Notes: generated from the letters alone by a model not told the origin. A stretch of 64,000 nt of DNA from Nonomuraea harbinensis (GCF_019396385.1 NZ_JAHKRN010000007.1:62001-126000), one strand, 5' to 3'; positions 12,451 to 22,093 are shown, numbered from the stretch's first letter. Numbers and translations: made by a program.

Positions 12451-13344
12451 CTACTGTCCGGCTATCAGCGCCAGGGACCGGTCGAGCAGGCCGGGGTCGT
12501 CGTACGGGAGCCAGCGCACCCGCGGATCGCGCCGGAACCACGACTCCTGCCGCCTCGCGAACCGCCGCGTCGCCCGCACCGTCTCGGCGAACGCCTCCTC
12601 CTCGCTCCACTCCCCTTCCAGGTAGCGGATCACCTGGGCGTAGCCGAGCGCCCGGCCGGCCGTGCGGCCCTCGGCCAGGCCCCGCCCGAGCAGCTCGCGC
12701 ACCTCGCCGACCAGCCCCGCCGCCCACATCCGCCCGACCCTGGTCTCGATCCGCTCGTCGAGCACCGGCCTGGGCACCTCCAGCCCGATCTGCACGCTGG
12801 GGTAGATGGCCTCGTAGGAAGGCATGGTGGCGGAGAACGGCCGGCCGGAGTGCTCGATCACCTCCAGCGCCCGCACGATGCGCCGGCCGTTGCTCGGCAG
12901 GATCGCCGCGGCGGCGGCCGGGTCGAGCTCGCGCAGCCGCGCGTACAGCGGCCCGGCGCCGCGCTCGGCCAGCTCGGCCTCCAGGCGGGCCCTGATCTCC
13001 GGGTCGGTGCCGGGGAACTCCAGGTCGTCGATGGCCGCGCGCACGTAGAGCCCGCTGCCGCCCACCAGCACCGGCACGGCGATGGCCTCGATCAGCGGCC
13101 TGACCAGCTTCTGGTACTCGGCCACGCTGGCCGTGACCGTCACGTCCCAGACGTCGAGCAGGTGGTGGGGCACGCCGCGCCGCTCGGCCTCGGTGAGCTT
13201 GGCGGTGCCGATGTCCATGCCGCGGTAGAGCTGCATGGAGTCGGCGTTGACGCACTCCCCGCCCAGCCGCAGCGCGAGATCGACGGCGAGGTCTGACTTA
13301 CCGGCCGCGGTGGGCCCCACGACGGCGATGACTGGGTGACGCAC
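12451..13344 (-). CDS. miaA: tRNA dimethylallyltransferase
   Basis: 297 residues. Transfers a dimethylallyl group to N6 of A37 in tRNAs reading UNN codons; MiaB, encoded 4 kb away, then methylthiolates the product. The P-loop is GPTAAGKS near the N-terminus, followed by the substrate loop NADSMQLYRGMDIGTAK. The start is a GTG at 13344 with only a weak ribosome site. It sits upstream of dapF on the same strand. Confidence 0.98.
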   Translation of the reverse strand: MRHPVIAVVGPTAAGKSDLAVDLALRLGGECVNADSMQLYRGMDIGTAKLTEAERRGVPHHLLDVWDVTVTASVAEYQKLVRPLIEAIAVPVLVGGSGLYVRAAIDDLEFPGTDPEIRARLEAELAERGAGPLYARLRELDPAAAAAILPSNGRRIVRALEVIEHSGRPFSATMPSYEAIYPSVQIGLEVPRPVLDERIETRVGRMWAAGLVGEVRELLGRGLAEGRTAGRALGYAQVIRYLEGEWSEEEAFAETVRATRRFARRQESWFRRDPRVRWLPYDDPGLLDRSLALIAGQ

Positions 13345-13392
13345 GCCTACCAGTGTGGCCTGCCCAGGTCAGCGGTCGCGCCCGGCACCACG

Positions 13393-13905
13393 TCACAGGT
13401 CGAGCAGCGTGGGCTGCAGGTAGCCCTCGTGGGTGAGCAGCCAGCGCTTGGTCTCGACGCCGACCCCGCCGCTGAACCCGCCCAGCCCGTTGCCCGCGAC
13501 CACCCGGTGGCACGGCACCACGATCGGCAGCGGGTTGGACCCCATGATCGAGCCGATCCCGCGCGCGGGCACGCCGGTGCCGCTGCGCGCCGCCAGCTCA
13601 CCGTAGGTCACCGCGGTGCCGTACGGGACCTCGTACAGGGCCTGCAGCACCTCGCGCCGCACGCCCGACGTCAGCCGCCAGTCGATCGGCGTCTCGAACC
13701 GCCGCGAAGCACCGGTGAAATAACCACTCAGCTCCTCGACCACGGAACCCGTACGATCCGGGTCATGGACCTCAGGCAGGCCGAGGCGGTCGCGCATCCG
13801 GTCACGGACGCCCCACCCCGACGCCACCAGCCCGTCCTCGGTGACGGCCAGCACGAAGGGCCCGACCGGCGTCGGCACCTCCGCGAACGCGACGGTGGTC
13901 GTCAT
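13393..13905 (-). CDS. ogt: Methylated-DNA-[protein]-cysteine S-methyltransferase
   Basis: 170-residue suicide repair protein that removes O6-alkyl groups from guanine. The acceptor is Cys132 in [17 protein letters not shown] and the [13 protein letters not shown] helix belong to the DNA-binding domain. The N-terminus [17 protein letters not shown] matches the family, so the start is the ATG at 13905. That start codon overlaps the start codon of the divergent RNase Z-like gene by two bases, so the promoter for each gene must lie inside the other's coding region or the mRNAs must have overlapping 5' ends. Confidence 0.95.
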   Translation of the reverse strand: MTTTVAFAEVPTPVGPFVLAVTEDGLVASGWGVRDRMRDRLGLPEVHDPDRTGSVVEELSGYFTGASRRFETPIDWRLTSGVRREVLQALYEVPYGTAVTYGELAARSGTGVPARGIGSIMGSNPLPIVVPCHRVVAGNGLGGFSGGVGVETKRWLLTHEGYLQPTLLDL

Positions 13906-14803
13906 GTCGTCTCGTGAACTCGTCATCCTCGGCACCTCCAGCGCGGTCCCCACCCGACACCGTAACCACAACGGCTACCTGTTGCGCTGGGACGGACAGG
14001 GTTATCTGTTCGATCCCGGCGAGGGGACCCAGCGGCAGATGCTGCACGCAGGGGTGAGCGCCAGTGACGTCCACTGGATCTGCCTGACGCACTTCCACGG
14101 CGACCACTGCCTGGGCGTGCCGGGCGTGATCCAGCGCATCGCGCGCGACAGGGTGCGCCACCCGGTGCGGGCCGTCTTCCCCGCCTCCGGCGCTGACTAC
14201 TGGCGCAGGCTGCGGCACGCCGCCGTGTTCGCCGACACCGCCGTCATCGAGGAGCACCCGGTCTCCGGCGAGCTGGCCTCCACCGGCCCGCTGACCGCCC
14301 GCCGCCTGTCCCACCCGGTCGAGTCGTACGGATACCGCGTCCAGGAGCCGCCCGGCGTGCGCATGCTGCCCGAGCGGCTGGCCGCCCACGGCATCCGCGG
14401 GCCCGAGGTGGGCGAGCTGCAGCGCACCGGCTCGGTGCGCGGCGTGACGCTGGCCCGGTGCAGCGTGCCGAAGCCGGGCCAGGCCGCGGCGTTCGTCATG
14501 GACACCCGGCTGTGCGACGCGGTGTTCGAGCTGGCCGACGGGGTCGACCTGCTCGTCATCGAGGCCACGTTCCTGTCGGGCGAGCAGGCGCTGGCCAAGG
14601 AGTACGGGCACCTGACCGCGTTCGAGGCGGGGCTGGTGGCCGCCCAAGCGGGGGTGCGGCGGCTGGTGCTCACGCACTTCTCCGAGCGCTACACGTTCGC
14701 GGACGAGCCCGTTTTCCTGGGAGAGGTGCGGCGCTCCTTCGACGGGGAGGTCTTCCTGGCGCGCGACCTGATGCGGGTCCCGGTGCCGCGGCGCCGCCGC
14801 TGA
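13904..14803 (+). CDS. Ribonuclease Z-like metallo-beta-lactamase-fold protein
   Basis: 299 residues. The zinc motif is THFHGDH (His63, His65, Asp67, His68), with later ligands suggested by VMDTRLC and LTHFSERY. The N-terminus [20 protein letters not shown] is typical of RNase Z, which cuts the 3' trailer from tRNA precursors, though related actinobacterial proteins may have other substrates. The start ATG at 13904 overlaps the divergent ogt start. It converges with the next gene after 18 bp. Confidence 0.88.
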   Translation: MSSRELVILGTSSAVPTRHRNHNGYLLRWDGQGYLFDPGEGTQRQMLHAGVSASDVHWICLTHFHGDHCLGVPGVIQRIARDRVRHPVRAVFPASGADYWRRLRHAAVFADTAVIEEHPVSGELASTGPLTARRLSHPVESYGYRVQEPPGVRMLPERLAAHGIRGPEVGELQRTGSVRGVTLARCSVPKPGQAAAFVMDTRLCDAVFELADGVDLLVIEATFLSGEQALAKEYGHLTAFEAGLVAAQAGVRRLVLTHFSERYTFADEPVFLGEVRRSFDGEVFLARDLMRVPVPRRRR

Positions 14804-14821
14804 CACGCTCTCGTCCTGTGG

Positions 14822-15568
14822 TCACTCGTAGGGGCTGCGGCCCTCGCGCACGGCGCCGATCATGCCGACGGCGTACGCGTGAGCCGCCCGGTGCAGGCCG
14901 TGGCCGTAGCTGACCCGGGCCACGCCCAGCTCAGCCAGCCTGGCCAGGCTCGGCGCGCCCGGCTTGAACAGGATGTTGACCGGGCCGTCCACCTCGCCCA
15001 CCAGCGCCCCGATCTCGTCCTCGGCCGACAGCCCGATCGGGTAGACGCAGTCGGCGCCCGCCTCCAGGTAACGCCGGGCCCGCGCCACCGCGTCGGCGCG
15101 CCCGCCGCCGTCGCGGACGATGTAGGTGTCGATCCTGGCGTTGACGACGAGCGCCGGTCCCGCCGCGGCGCGCACCGCCGCCAGGAAAGCGGCCTGCTCG
15201 TCCGGATCGACCAGTTCTCCGGTACGGGGGTCGGAATCCTCCAGGTTGCAGCCCGCGGCGCCGGTCTCCAGCAGCCGCCCGGCCAGCTCGGCCGGGTCCA
15301 GCCCGTATCCGCGCTCCATGTCGGCCGTCACCGGCACGTCCACCACCCGGACGACGCGGGACACGGCGGCCAGCATCTCGGCCACCGGCGTCGCCTCGCC
15401 GTCCTCGTAGCCCAGCACGCGCGCCACCGCGGCGCTGCCGGTCGCCACCGCCGGGAAGCCGGCCTCCCGGACGGCCGTCGCGGACGCGGCGTCCCAGGCG
15501 TTCGGCAGGATCAACGGCTTTCCCGGCACGTGCAGGGCACGCAGTGCCGCCGCCTTCTCAAGGGTCAT
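14822..15568 (-). CDS. Isocitrate lyase/phosphoenolpyruvate mutase family protein
   Basis: 248 residues with the single-barrel fold of the family: PLILPNAWDAASA near the N-terminus, VPVTADMERGYG (metal-binding Asp/Glu), AAGCNLEDS and a late NILFKPGAPSLA. Members cleave or form C-C or P-C bonds of 2-oxoacid-derived substrates; this subgroup is annotated only generally and no substrate follows from context. I chose ATG 15568 (MTLEKAAALR) over one 12 bp upstream. TATGGT on the minus strand (15576-15581) lies seven bases before it, and no ribosome site is visible, so the mRNA may be leaderless. Confidence 0.85.
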   Translation of the reverse strand: MTLEKAAALRALHVPGKPLILPNAWDAASATAVREAGFPAVATGSAAVARVLGYEDGEATPVAEMLAAVSRVVRVVDVPVTADMERGYGLDPAELAGRLLETGAAGCNLEDSDPRTGELVDPDEQAAFLAAVRAAAGPALVVNARIDTYIVRDGGGRADAVARARRYLEAGADCVYPIGLSAEDEIGALVGEVDGPVNILFKPGAPSLARLAELGVARVSYGHGLHRAAHAYAVGMIGAVREGRSPYE

Positions 15569-15709
15569 GGCCGGAACCATAGGAAGGCGGGGCCGGTGGC
15601 TGTAGGTCCAATGCCCGCGAGAACCGGCAAGCCACTTCAGGTTTCGCAGAAGGCGCGGGGTGCGTCCGGAGGGTGAACGGCCGCGTCCCGCGCCACCGTG
15701 CTCGTGGTG

Positions 15710-16297
15710 TCAGCAGCCGCTCTTGGCGCACTGGCCGCCGACGGTGCCGGCCGGGCCGTCCGCCGGGTTGTCGCCCTCGTCGGAGGGCGGCGGCTTGGCC
15801 GCGGTCGTGGGCTTCTTGCCGCTGTCGCCCTGCTTCGCGGCGGTTTCCTGCTTGGCGCCGTCGCCCTTGCTCGCGGTGCTCTTGTCCGACGAGCCGGCGC
15901 GGGTGTCGCGGGTGTCGCCCGACGTGTCGCCCGATGTGTCACCCACGGAGGCGTCGCCCATCTCGGCGGCTTCCTCCTCGGGCAGGCCGGTGTCGGCGTC
16001 GCCCATGGTGGCCTCGTCGGCGGCCGCCTCGTCCTGCAGCGGCTCGCCCTCGCTGCCGGTCTCGCCGGCGCCCTGCTCGGGCCCCGCCTGCCGGCTCTGC
16101 TGGGTGGGCGTGCCCGTCTCTCCGGACCCGGCGGTCAGCGCGTAGCCGACGCCGCCCACGGCCATCGCCGCCACGAGTACGGACGCGGCGATGACGGTGA
16201 TCTTTTTCTTCTTGCTCGGCCTGTTCCTGGCGGCCCGGCGGCTCTCGCCTGGCCCGTTGAGGATCTCAAGACGATCCGGCTCGGTCGGATCTTGCAT
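15710..16297 (-). CDS. Membrane-anchored acidic low-complexity protein with C-terminal cysteines
   Basis: 195 residues of unknown function. A cytoplasmic N-terminus ends in a basic patch (PSKKKK, about 28-33), followed by one membrane segment (ITVIAASVLVAAMAVGGVGY). The rest is outside the membrane: Glu/Gly/Asp/Thr-rich, probably disordered, with a short repeat (GDTSGDTSGDTRDTR) and a Lys/Ser-rich stretch, ending GQCAKSGC with the only two cysteines. The start ATG at 16297 has GGGAG 12 bases upstream. It diverges from another single-span protein with paired C-terminal cysteines across about 114 bp. Confidence 0.78.
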   Translation of the reverse strand: MQDPTEPDRLEILNGPGESRRAARNRPSKKKKITVIAASVLVAAMAVGGVGYALTAGSGETGTPTQQSRQAGPEQGAGETGSEGEPLQDEAAADEATMGDADTGLPEEEAAEMGDASVGDTSGDTSGDTRDTRAGSSDKSTASKGDGAKQETAAKQGDSGKKPTTAAKPPPSDEGDNPADGPAGTVGGQCAKSGC

Positions 16298-16411
16298 GGT
16301 GTTACAGCTCCCTGCGGTCGTATCGGGAAAGCTCTCCGGCTTCCGCGGGCGATGGACCACACTAGCCGCAACAGCCGAATGCTCGCGCAACAATCACAAA
16401 GGAATCACGAC

Positions 16412-17044
16412 TTGTCCCCCCAAGGTCCTATTCGCCCAGGTCGACGCCACCGCCTCGCCCCCGTCGCCGCGGTCACCGCCGTCCTGGCCATCGCCACGGC
16501 GGGAATTCTCCTCGCGTTCACCGGCCCGCGAATGCACCCTCGCAAATCCGCCCCGGAAATCGATCAGGAAAGCCCGCTTTTCGATCAATCCCGCCGCACG
16601 CCCCCACCCACGTGGACGTCCATTCCACCGCCCCATTCAGCCAGCCCAGAACCCCCCGCACCGGTGACGAGCGTCACCACCGAAACCCCCTGGCTCCACC
16701 CGATCCCCCCACCAAGGGCAACACCCTCGTCCCACCCAGGAGACGCCACCAGGCGTCCGGCAGACGTCCCAGAACGCCAGCCCCCCACCCGAGATCGCGA
16801 AGGCCCCCGTGCCCAACCCCGCACCCATCGACCCGAACCCCGGGAACGTTCCAGCACCCACACACCGAACGAGAACACCAGCACCGGCGAGGCGGTCACA
16901 CTCACCACCGCCCCCTCACCCACCCCCGAGCCCCAGCCCAAGGCCCAGACCCCACCAGGACTCCCCGCCCCCGACCCCTGCGCCACCTTCCACGACTTCC
17001 GCCGCGAAGCCTGCTACGAGGCCCTCAAGAGCCTAGGAAAATGA
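16412..17044 (+). CDS. Secreted or membrane-anchored proline-rich protein with C-terminal cysteines
   Basis: 210 residues, unknown function. It starts at TTG 16412 because AAAGGA (16398-16403) stands eight bases before it; in-frame ATGs at 16379 and further upstream lack such a site. A basic N-terminus (RPGRRHRL) leads to one hydrophobic segment (APVAAVTAVLAIATAGILLAF), then about 150 residues rich in Pro, Thr, Ser and Arg. It ends in a short ordered-looking segment PCATFHDFRREACYEALKSLGK-like, with the only two cysteines. No lipobox is seen, so an uncleaved anchor is more likely than a lipoprotein. Third codon positions favour C. Confidence 0.65.
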   Translation: MSPQGPIRPGRRHRLAPVAAVTAVLAIATAGILLAFTGPRMHPRKSAPEIDQESPLFDQSRRTPPPTWTSIPPPHSASPEPPAPVTSVTTETPWLHPIPPPRATPSSHPGDATRRPADVPERQPPTRDREGPRAQPRTHRPEPRERSSTHTPNENTSTGEAVTLTTAPSPTPEPQPKAQTPPGLPAPDPCATFHDFRREACYEALKSLGK

Positions 17045-17195
17045 TCACCCGAGGTGAGCCCGCAACTCAGGAACTACGGCGGGCAGAGCAGGCCGAAGGC
17101 TTGCTATCGGCGCCCAGCCCGAGGGGTTTCCCGAAAAGCCCTTAAGGTCTTGATCTTTTACGGCGCGACCCACCCGAGCCAAGCCCACCCGACGA

Positions 17196-18680
17196 TCAGC
17201 GAGCGGAACAGCCCGAAGAAGAAGGAGAAGTCGCCGGCCGGCCGATGGTAGGCATACCGAGGAGCACTCCGGACGGCTGAGGAGCCACACGCGCCTGCCA
17301 GGCGTCACCCGCCCGGGTGCGGCGCAGTTCGCGGACCGCCCCGTCGGCGACCAGGTGGTGCGGGGCCGCGTACGTGACCTCGACCGTGACCATGTCGCCC
17401 GGACGCGGCGTCTCCTCGCCCACGGCGAAGTGGACCAGGCGGTTGTCGGGCGCGCGGCCGGAAAGGCGGCGGGTGGCCTCGTCCTTGCGGCCTTCGCCCT
17501 CGGCGACCAGGATCTCCAGCGTGCGGCCGACCTGCTTCTTGTTCTCCGCCCAGGAGATCTCCTCCTGGAGGGCGACCAGCCGCTCGTAGCGCTCCTGGAC
17601 GACCTCCTTGGGGATCTGGTCGTCCATGGTGGCGGCGGGGGTGCCCGGCCTGATCGAGTACTGGAAGGTGAAGGCGTTGGCGAAGCGGCTCTCCCGTACG
17701 ACGTCGAGGGTCGCCTGGAAGTCGTCCTCGGTCTCGCCGGGGAAGCCGACGATGATGTCGGTGGAGATGGCCGCGTCGGGCATGGCGGCGCGGACCCGCT
17801 CGATGATGCCGAGGTAGCGCTCGGCGCGGTAGGAGCGGCGCATGGCCTTGAGCACCCGGTCCGAGCCCGACTGGAGCGGCATGTGGAGCTGGTGCATGAC
17901 GTTGGGCGTCTCGGCCATGGCGGCGATGACGTCGTCGGTGAACGCGGCCGGATGCGGCGAGGTGAACCGGACCCGCTCAAGGCCCTCGACGTCGCCGCAG
18001 GCGCGCAGCAGCTTGCCGAAGGCGAGCCGGTCGCCGAACTCGACCCCGTAGGTGTTGACGTTCTGGCCGAGCAGGGTGACTTCGAGGACGCCCTGGTCGA
18101 CGAGGGTGCGCACCTCGGCGAGGACGTCGCCGGGCCGGCGGTCCTTCTCCTTGCCGCGCAGCGACGGGACGATGCAGAAGGTGCAGGTGTTGTTGCAGCC
18201 GACCGAGATGGCCACCCAGGCGGCGTAGGCGGACTCGCGCCTGGTGGGGAGCGTGGAGGGGAAGACCTCCAGCGACTCCTTCAGCTCGACCTGCGCCTCG
18301 CCCTCGATGCGGGCGCGCTCCAGCAGCACGGGCAGGGAGCCGATGTTGTGGGTGCCGAACACCACGTCGACCCAGGGCGCCTTGCGGACGATCTCGCCCT
18401 GGTCCTTCTGCGCGAGGCAGCCGCCGACGGCGATCTGCATGCGCGGGTTGCGGACCTTGGCGGGCCGCAGATGGCCGAGGTTGCCGTAGAGGCGGTTGTC
18501 GGCGTTCTCGCGGACGGCGCAGGTGTTGAAGACCACGACGTCGGCGGTCTCGCCTTCGGTCACGGCGACGTAGCCGGCGCCTTCCAGCAGGCCGGACAGC
18601 CGCTCGGAGTCGTGCACGTTCATCTGGCACCCGTACGTGCGGACCTCGTACGTACGGGGGCTCTCCTGGGTCACAGTCAT
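17196..18680 (-). CDS. miaB: tRNA-2-methylthio-N6-dimethylallyladenosine synthase
   Basis: 494-residue radical SAM methylthiotransferase acting on i6A37 tRNA made by MiaA. An N-terminal UPF0004 domain carries YGCQMN, FNTCAVR and GGCLAQ, with three cysteines for the auxiliary cluster. The radical SAM motif is CNNTCTFC, and a C-terminal TRAM domain covers about 380-455. The last ~35 residues are a Ser/Pro-rich tail of little conservation. It diverges from gluA. No clear terminator is visible in the 151 bp (17045-17195) separating it from the convergent gene. Confidence 0.97.
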   Translation of the reverse strand: MTVTQESPRTYEVRTYGCQMNVHDSERLSGLLEGAGYVAVTEGETADVVVFNTCAVRENADNRLYGNLGHLRPAKVRNPRMQIAVGGCLAQKDQGEIVRKAPWVDVVFGTHNIGSLPVLLERARIEGEAQVELKESLEVFPSTLPTRRESAYAAWVAISVGCNNTCTFCIVPSLRGKEKDRRPGDVLAEVRTLVDQGVLEVTLLGQNVNTYGVEFGDRLAFGKLLRACGDVEGLERVRFTSPHPAAFTDDVIAAMAETPNVMHQLHMPLQSGSDRVLKAMRRSYRAERYLGIIERVRAAMPDAAISTDIIVGFPGETEDDFQATLDVVRESRFANAFTFQYSIRPGTPAATMDDQIPKEVVQERYERLVALQEEISWAENKKQVGRTLEILVAEGEGRKDEATRRLSGRAPDNRLVHFAVGEETPRPGDMVTVEVTYAAPHHLVADGAVRELRRTRAGDAWQARVAPQPSGVLLGMPTIGRPATSPSSSGCSAR

Positions 18681-18817
18681 GGCATGAACAAGGGTAGTCG
18701 TTATGAGCCCTGCGCCAGCCGTACGCCTTCAAAAGACCAGCTTGACTGCCTGATGTGATCGGATCGGTACCGCCTGGTTAGTGACCAGCGTCCTTCGTAC
18801 CTCTACCGTTTGGGTCC

Positions 18818-19573
18818 ATGACGGAGAACGGGGACGCCACTCCACTCGTGCAGATGGAGCACGTCAACAAGCACTTCGGGGCGCTGCACGTCCTGAAGGA
18901 CATCAACTTGACCGTCTCACGTGGCGAGGTCCTGGTCGTCATCGGCCCGTCCGGCGGCGGCAAGTCGACGCTCTGCCGGACGATCAACCGGCTGGAGACG
19001 ATCGACGACGGCAGGATCGTCTTCGACGGCCAGGTGCTGCCGGCAGAGGGCAAGGCGCTGGCCAGGTTGCGCTCCGACGTCGGGATGGTGTTCCAGTCGT
19101 TCAACCTGTTCGCCCACAAGACCATCCGGGAGAACGTGACGCTGGGCCCGGTCAAGGTCCGCCGCCAGGCCAGGGACGCCGCCGACAAGCGCGCCATGGA
19201 GCTGCTGGAGCGGGTCGGCATCGCGGCCCAGGCGGACAAGTATCCCGCCCAGCTCTCCGGCGGCCAGCAGCAGCGCGTCGCCATCGCCAGGGCGCTGGCC
19301 ATGGACCCGAAGATGATCCTGTTCGACGAGCCGACCTCCGCGCTGGACCCCGAGATGGTGCAGGAGGTGCTCGACGTCATGATCGGGCTGGCGCGTGACG
19401 GGATGACGATGGTGGTCGTCACCCACGAGATGGGCTTCGCCCGCAGGGCCGCCAACCGGGTCGTGTTCATGGCCGACGGGCAGGTCGTCGAGGAGAACAC
19501 CCCTGACGAGTTCTTCACCAACGCGCAGACCGACCGGGCGCGTGACTTCCTTTCGAAGATCCTCACGCACTGA
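18818..19573 (+). CDS. gluA: Glutamate-type ABC transporter ATP-binding protein
   Basis: 251-residue polar-amino-acid importer ATPase. Walker A is GPSGGGKST, the signature LSGGQQQR, Walker B ILFDEPTSALDP, and the switch histidine lies in VVVTHEMGFA. First gene of a gluABCD-type operon. A candidate promoter has GTGACC at 18781-18786 and TACCGT at 18804-18809, eight bases from the ATG, so the mRNA may be leaderless. Confidence 0.95.
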   Translation: MTENGDATPLVQMEHVNKHFGALHVLKDINLTVSRGEVLVVIGPSGGGKSTLCRTINRLETIDDGRIVFDGQVLPAEGKALARLRSDVGMVFQSFNLFAHKTIRENVTLGPVKVRRQARDAADKRAMELLERVGIAAQADKYPAQLSGGQQQRVAIARALAMDPKMILFDEPTSALDPEMVQEVLDVMIGLARDGMTMVVVTHEMGFARRAANRVVFMADGQVVEENTPDEFFTNAQTDRARDFLSKILTH

Positions 19574-19591
19574 CTAACGAGGCAGGTACAC

Positions 19592-20476
19592 ATGCACATG
19601 CGTCGAATGGGAGCGGTGCTCGCCGCGTTCGCCATGGCGGGCGCGCTGACCGCTTGCGGCGGCGATGACGCTGGCGGCGGCGGCGACGGCGGCGGCTCCT
19701 ACGCCACCGTGATCGACAAGATCAAGGGTGGCGGCACCGTGGTCGTCGGCACCAAGTGGGACCAGCCGAGCCTGGGTCTGAAGACCGGGCCCGAGCCGGA
19801 GGGCTTTGACGTCGACGTTGCCAAGGCCGTGCTCAAGGAGCTCAACGGCGGCACCGACGTCAAGGTCGAGTGGAAGGAGTCGGCCTCGTCCAACCGCGAG
19901 CCGTTCCTGCAGAACGGCACCGTCGACATCATCTTCGCCACCTACTCGATCACCGAGGAGCGCAAGGGCAAGGTCACCTTCGGCGGCCCGTACGTGATCT
20001 CGCACCAGGACATCATGGTGCGCAAGGACGACACGTCGATCAACACCCCGCAGGACCTCAAGGGCAAGCGCATCTGCAAGGCTGCGGGCTCCAACTCCTA
20101 CAAGCGCATCACCGACCCGCCGCCGGACGGCGAGCTCGACATCGACGCCACCACCGTCGACGCGGCGAACTACTCGGAGTGCGTGCAGAAGCTCAACGGC
20201 AGCAACCTCGACGCCGTCACCACCGACGACCTGATCCTGGCGGGCTTCGCCAAGCAGGCGGGCGGCAACTTCAAGGTGCTGGGCCAGGGCTTCACCGACG
20301 AGAAGTACGGCGTCGGCCTGAAGAAGGGCGACACCGCGACCTGCGAGGCCGTCAACACCGCGATCAAGACGCTGTGGGACAACGGCCAGATGAAGACCAT
20401 GCTGGACAAGTGGTTCGGCGGCATCGAGGGCCTGCCGCTCTCGACCGAGGCACCGCCGGCCGAGGGTTGCGCCTGA
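19592..20476 (+). CDS. gluB: Glutamate-type ABC transporter substrate-binding lipoprotein
   Basis: 294 residues. The signal peptide (MHMRRMGAVLAAFAMAGA) ends in the lipobox LTAC, so the mature protein is anchored by Cys22 outside the membrane. A Gly/Asp linker follows, then a type-2 periplasmic-binding domain with GTVVVGTKWDQPSLG and FATYSITEERK, typical of glutamate/polar amino acid binders. Cysteines in GKRICKAAG, YSECVQ, TATCEA and the C-terminal EGCA could form disulfides. It follows gluA by 18 bp. Confidence 0.95.
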   Translation: MHMRRMGAVLAAFAMAGALTACGGDDAGGGGDGGGSYATVIDKIKGGGTVVVGTKWDQPSLGLKTGPEPEGFDVDVAKAVLKELNGGTDVKVEWKESASSNREPFLQNGTVDIIFATYSITEERKGKVTFGGPYVISHQDIMVRKDDTSINTPQDLKGKRICKAAGSNSYKRITDPPPDGELDIDATTVDAANYSECVQKLNGSNLDAVTTDDLILAGFAKQAGGNFKVLGQGFTDEKYGVGLKKGDTATCEAVNTAIKTLWDNGQMKTMLDKWFGGIEGLPLSTEAPPAEGCA

Positions 20477-20486
20477 TCATGTCGTA

Positions 20487-20514
20487 GGCGGCGGCCGGGA
20501 TCCCGGCCGCCGCC
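20487..20514 (+). terminator. GC-rich hairpin between gluB and gluC
   Basis: A perfect 28-bp palindrome centred on GGGATCCC folds to a stem of about 12 GC-rich pairs with a GATC loop. No U-tract follows, so it is more likely an attenuator or RNA-stabilising stem that keeps binding-protein mRNA above permease mRNA than a full terminator. It starts 10 bp after the gluB stop and ends 20 bp before the gluC ATG. Confidence 0.6.
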
Positions 20515-20534
20515 CTCCTATGCGGTGGAGCACG

Positions 20535-21203
20535 ATGGACGAACTAATCAAGTACGCGCCCGTCCTCGCGGAAGGCTTCCTGGAGAACGTCAAGCTCTCC
20601 CTCGTGGCCGCGGTCGCCTCCCTCATCCTGGGCACGATCCTCGTGGGGATGCGGGTCTCGCCGACGCCGGTGCTGCGTGCGGCCGCCACCGTCTACGTCA
20701 ACGTGGTGCGCAACACGCCGCTGACGCTGGTGCTGGCGTTCTCCGCGCTGGGCCTGAGCGACCAGCTCGGCCTGGTGTTCTCCCAGGAGCCGAGCGTCAA
20801 CTCGTTCTGGATCGTCGCGATGGGCCTGTCGTTCTACACCGCGTCGTTCGTGTGCGAGGCGCTGCGGGCCGGCATCAACACGGTGCCCCTGGGGCAGGCC
20901 GAGGCGGCGCGGTCGATCGGGTTGTCGTTCTTCCAGTCCCTGCGGCTGATCATCCTGCCGCAGGCGTTCCGGGCCGTCATCGCCCCGCTGGGCAGCGTGA
21001 TGATCGCCATGATCAAGAACACCACGGTCGCGACGGCCGGCGGCTACCTCGCCGACGCGGCCGCCACCATGAAGGAGGTCTTCGACACCACCGGCGCGTC
21101 GATCCCCATCTTCATCGGGATCGTCATCGCGTTCATGGCCCTGACCATGCCCATCGGCTACTTCACCGGTTGGTTGTCCCGACGTCTGGCGGTGGCCCGA
21201 TGA
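20535..21203 (+). CDS. gluC: Glutamate-type ABC transporter permease
   Basis: 222-residue inner-membrane permease with about five membrane segments. The coupling helix region is EALRAGINTVPLGQAEAARS, the EAA loop that contacts the ATPase. I chose ATG 20535 (MDELIKYAPVLAEG); the ATG at 20520 is possible. The stop overlaps the gluD start (ATGA). Confidence 0.94.
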   Translation: MDELIKYAPVLAEGFLENVKLSLVAAVASLILGTILVGMRVSPTPVLRAAATVYVNVVRNTPLTLVLAFSALGLSDQLGLVFSQEPSVNSFWIVAMGLSFYTASFVCEALRAGINTVPLGQAEAARSIGLSFFQSLRLIILPQAFRAVIAPLGSVMIAMIKNTTVATAGGYLADAAATMKEVFDTTGASIPIFIGIVIAFMALTMPIGYFTGWLSRRLAVAR

Positions 21204-22093
21204 ACCTTTCCGTCCTGTTCGACACCCCGGGCCCGCGCGGGCGGGTGCGCAACCACCTGCTCACCGCGGTCAGCGTGCTGGTCGTGGGCGGCATCGCCTA
21301 CTGGGTCTATCTGGGCTTCGACGCCAAGGGCCAGTTCGAGGGGAAGATCTGGGAGCCGTTCCTCGACCCCTACACCTGGCAGACGTGGATCCTGCCCGGC
21401 CTGGCCGGCACGCTGCGGGCCGCCGCGCTGGCCGCGGTGCTCGCGCTCGCGTTCGGCGCGATCTTCGGTCTGGCGCGGCTGTCCGACCACGCCTGGATCC
21501 GGATCCCGGCCGGGCTGGTGGTCGAGGTCTTCCGGGCCATCCCGCTGCTGCTGCTGATCTTCTTCATCTTCTACCTGGCGCCGACCGTGATGGGCGGCGG
21601 CGACTACGCGTTCATGGCCGTGGTGCTCGGCCTGACCCTCTACAACGGGTCGGTGCTGGCAGAGGTGGTCCGGGCCGGCGTGCTCTCGGTGCCGAAGGGC
21701 CAGGCGGAGGCCGCGTACGCGGTCGGCATGCGCAAGAACCAGGTGATGCGGCTGGTGCTGCTGCCGCAGGCGGTCACGGCCATGATGCCGGCGATCGTCA
21801 GCCAGCTCGTGGTGCTGCTCAAGGACACCGCGCTCGGCTACATCATCGCCTACGTCGACCTGCTCAACACCGGCTTCAAGATCCTGCCGGCGGTGTTCTT
21901 CGGCTCGCTGATCCCGGCGGCCATCGTCATCGGCATCATCTACGTCGGGCTCAACATGGCGCTCAGCTACCTGGCCCACTGGCTGGAACGCCGCAGCAGG
22001 CGCAGCCGCAAGACGGCGGCGCCCCCGGTGGCGCCCCCCGGCGCGGAGGCGATCGGCCTGCGCTCCGGCGGCGGGCTCGACAGCACCGACTGA
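21200..22093 (+). CDS. gluD: Glutamate-type ABC transporter permease
   Basis: 297-residue second permease with a membrane segment near residues 18-42, an extracellular stretch, and four further segments. The EAA-loop sequence is EVVRAGVLSVPKGQAEAAYA. The C-terminus is a ~45-residue cytoplasmic tail rich in Arg, Pro and Ala. The start ATG overlaps the gluC stop, so GluC and GluD are translationally coupled. Confidence 0.94.
   Translation: MNLSVLFDTPGPRGRVRNHLLTAVSVLVVGGIAYWVYLGFDAKGQFEGKIWEPFLDPYTWQTWILPGLAGTLRAAALAAVLALAFGAIFGLARLSDHAWIRIPAGLVVEVFRAIPLLLLIFFIFYLAPTVMGGGDYAFMAVVLGLTLYNGSVLAEVVRAGVLSVPKGQAEAAYAVGMRKNQVMRLVLLPQAVTAMMPAIVSQLVVLLKDTALGYIIAYVDLLNTGFKILPAVFFGSLIPAAIVIGIIYVGLNMALSYLAHWLERRSRRSRKTAAPPVAPPGAEAIGLRSGGGLDSTD

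Noticed and set aside
15698..16411. N-terminal extension of the proline-rich protein by 238 codons
   Set aside because: This stretch is antisense to the acidic membrane protein gene, and TTG 16412 has a far better ribosome site.
17054..17251. 65-codon plus-strand frame in the miaB 3' region
   Set aside because: It overlaps the miaB end, has no ribosome site, and no recognisable product.
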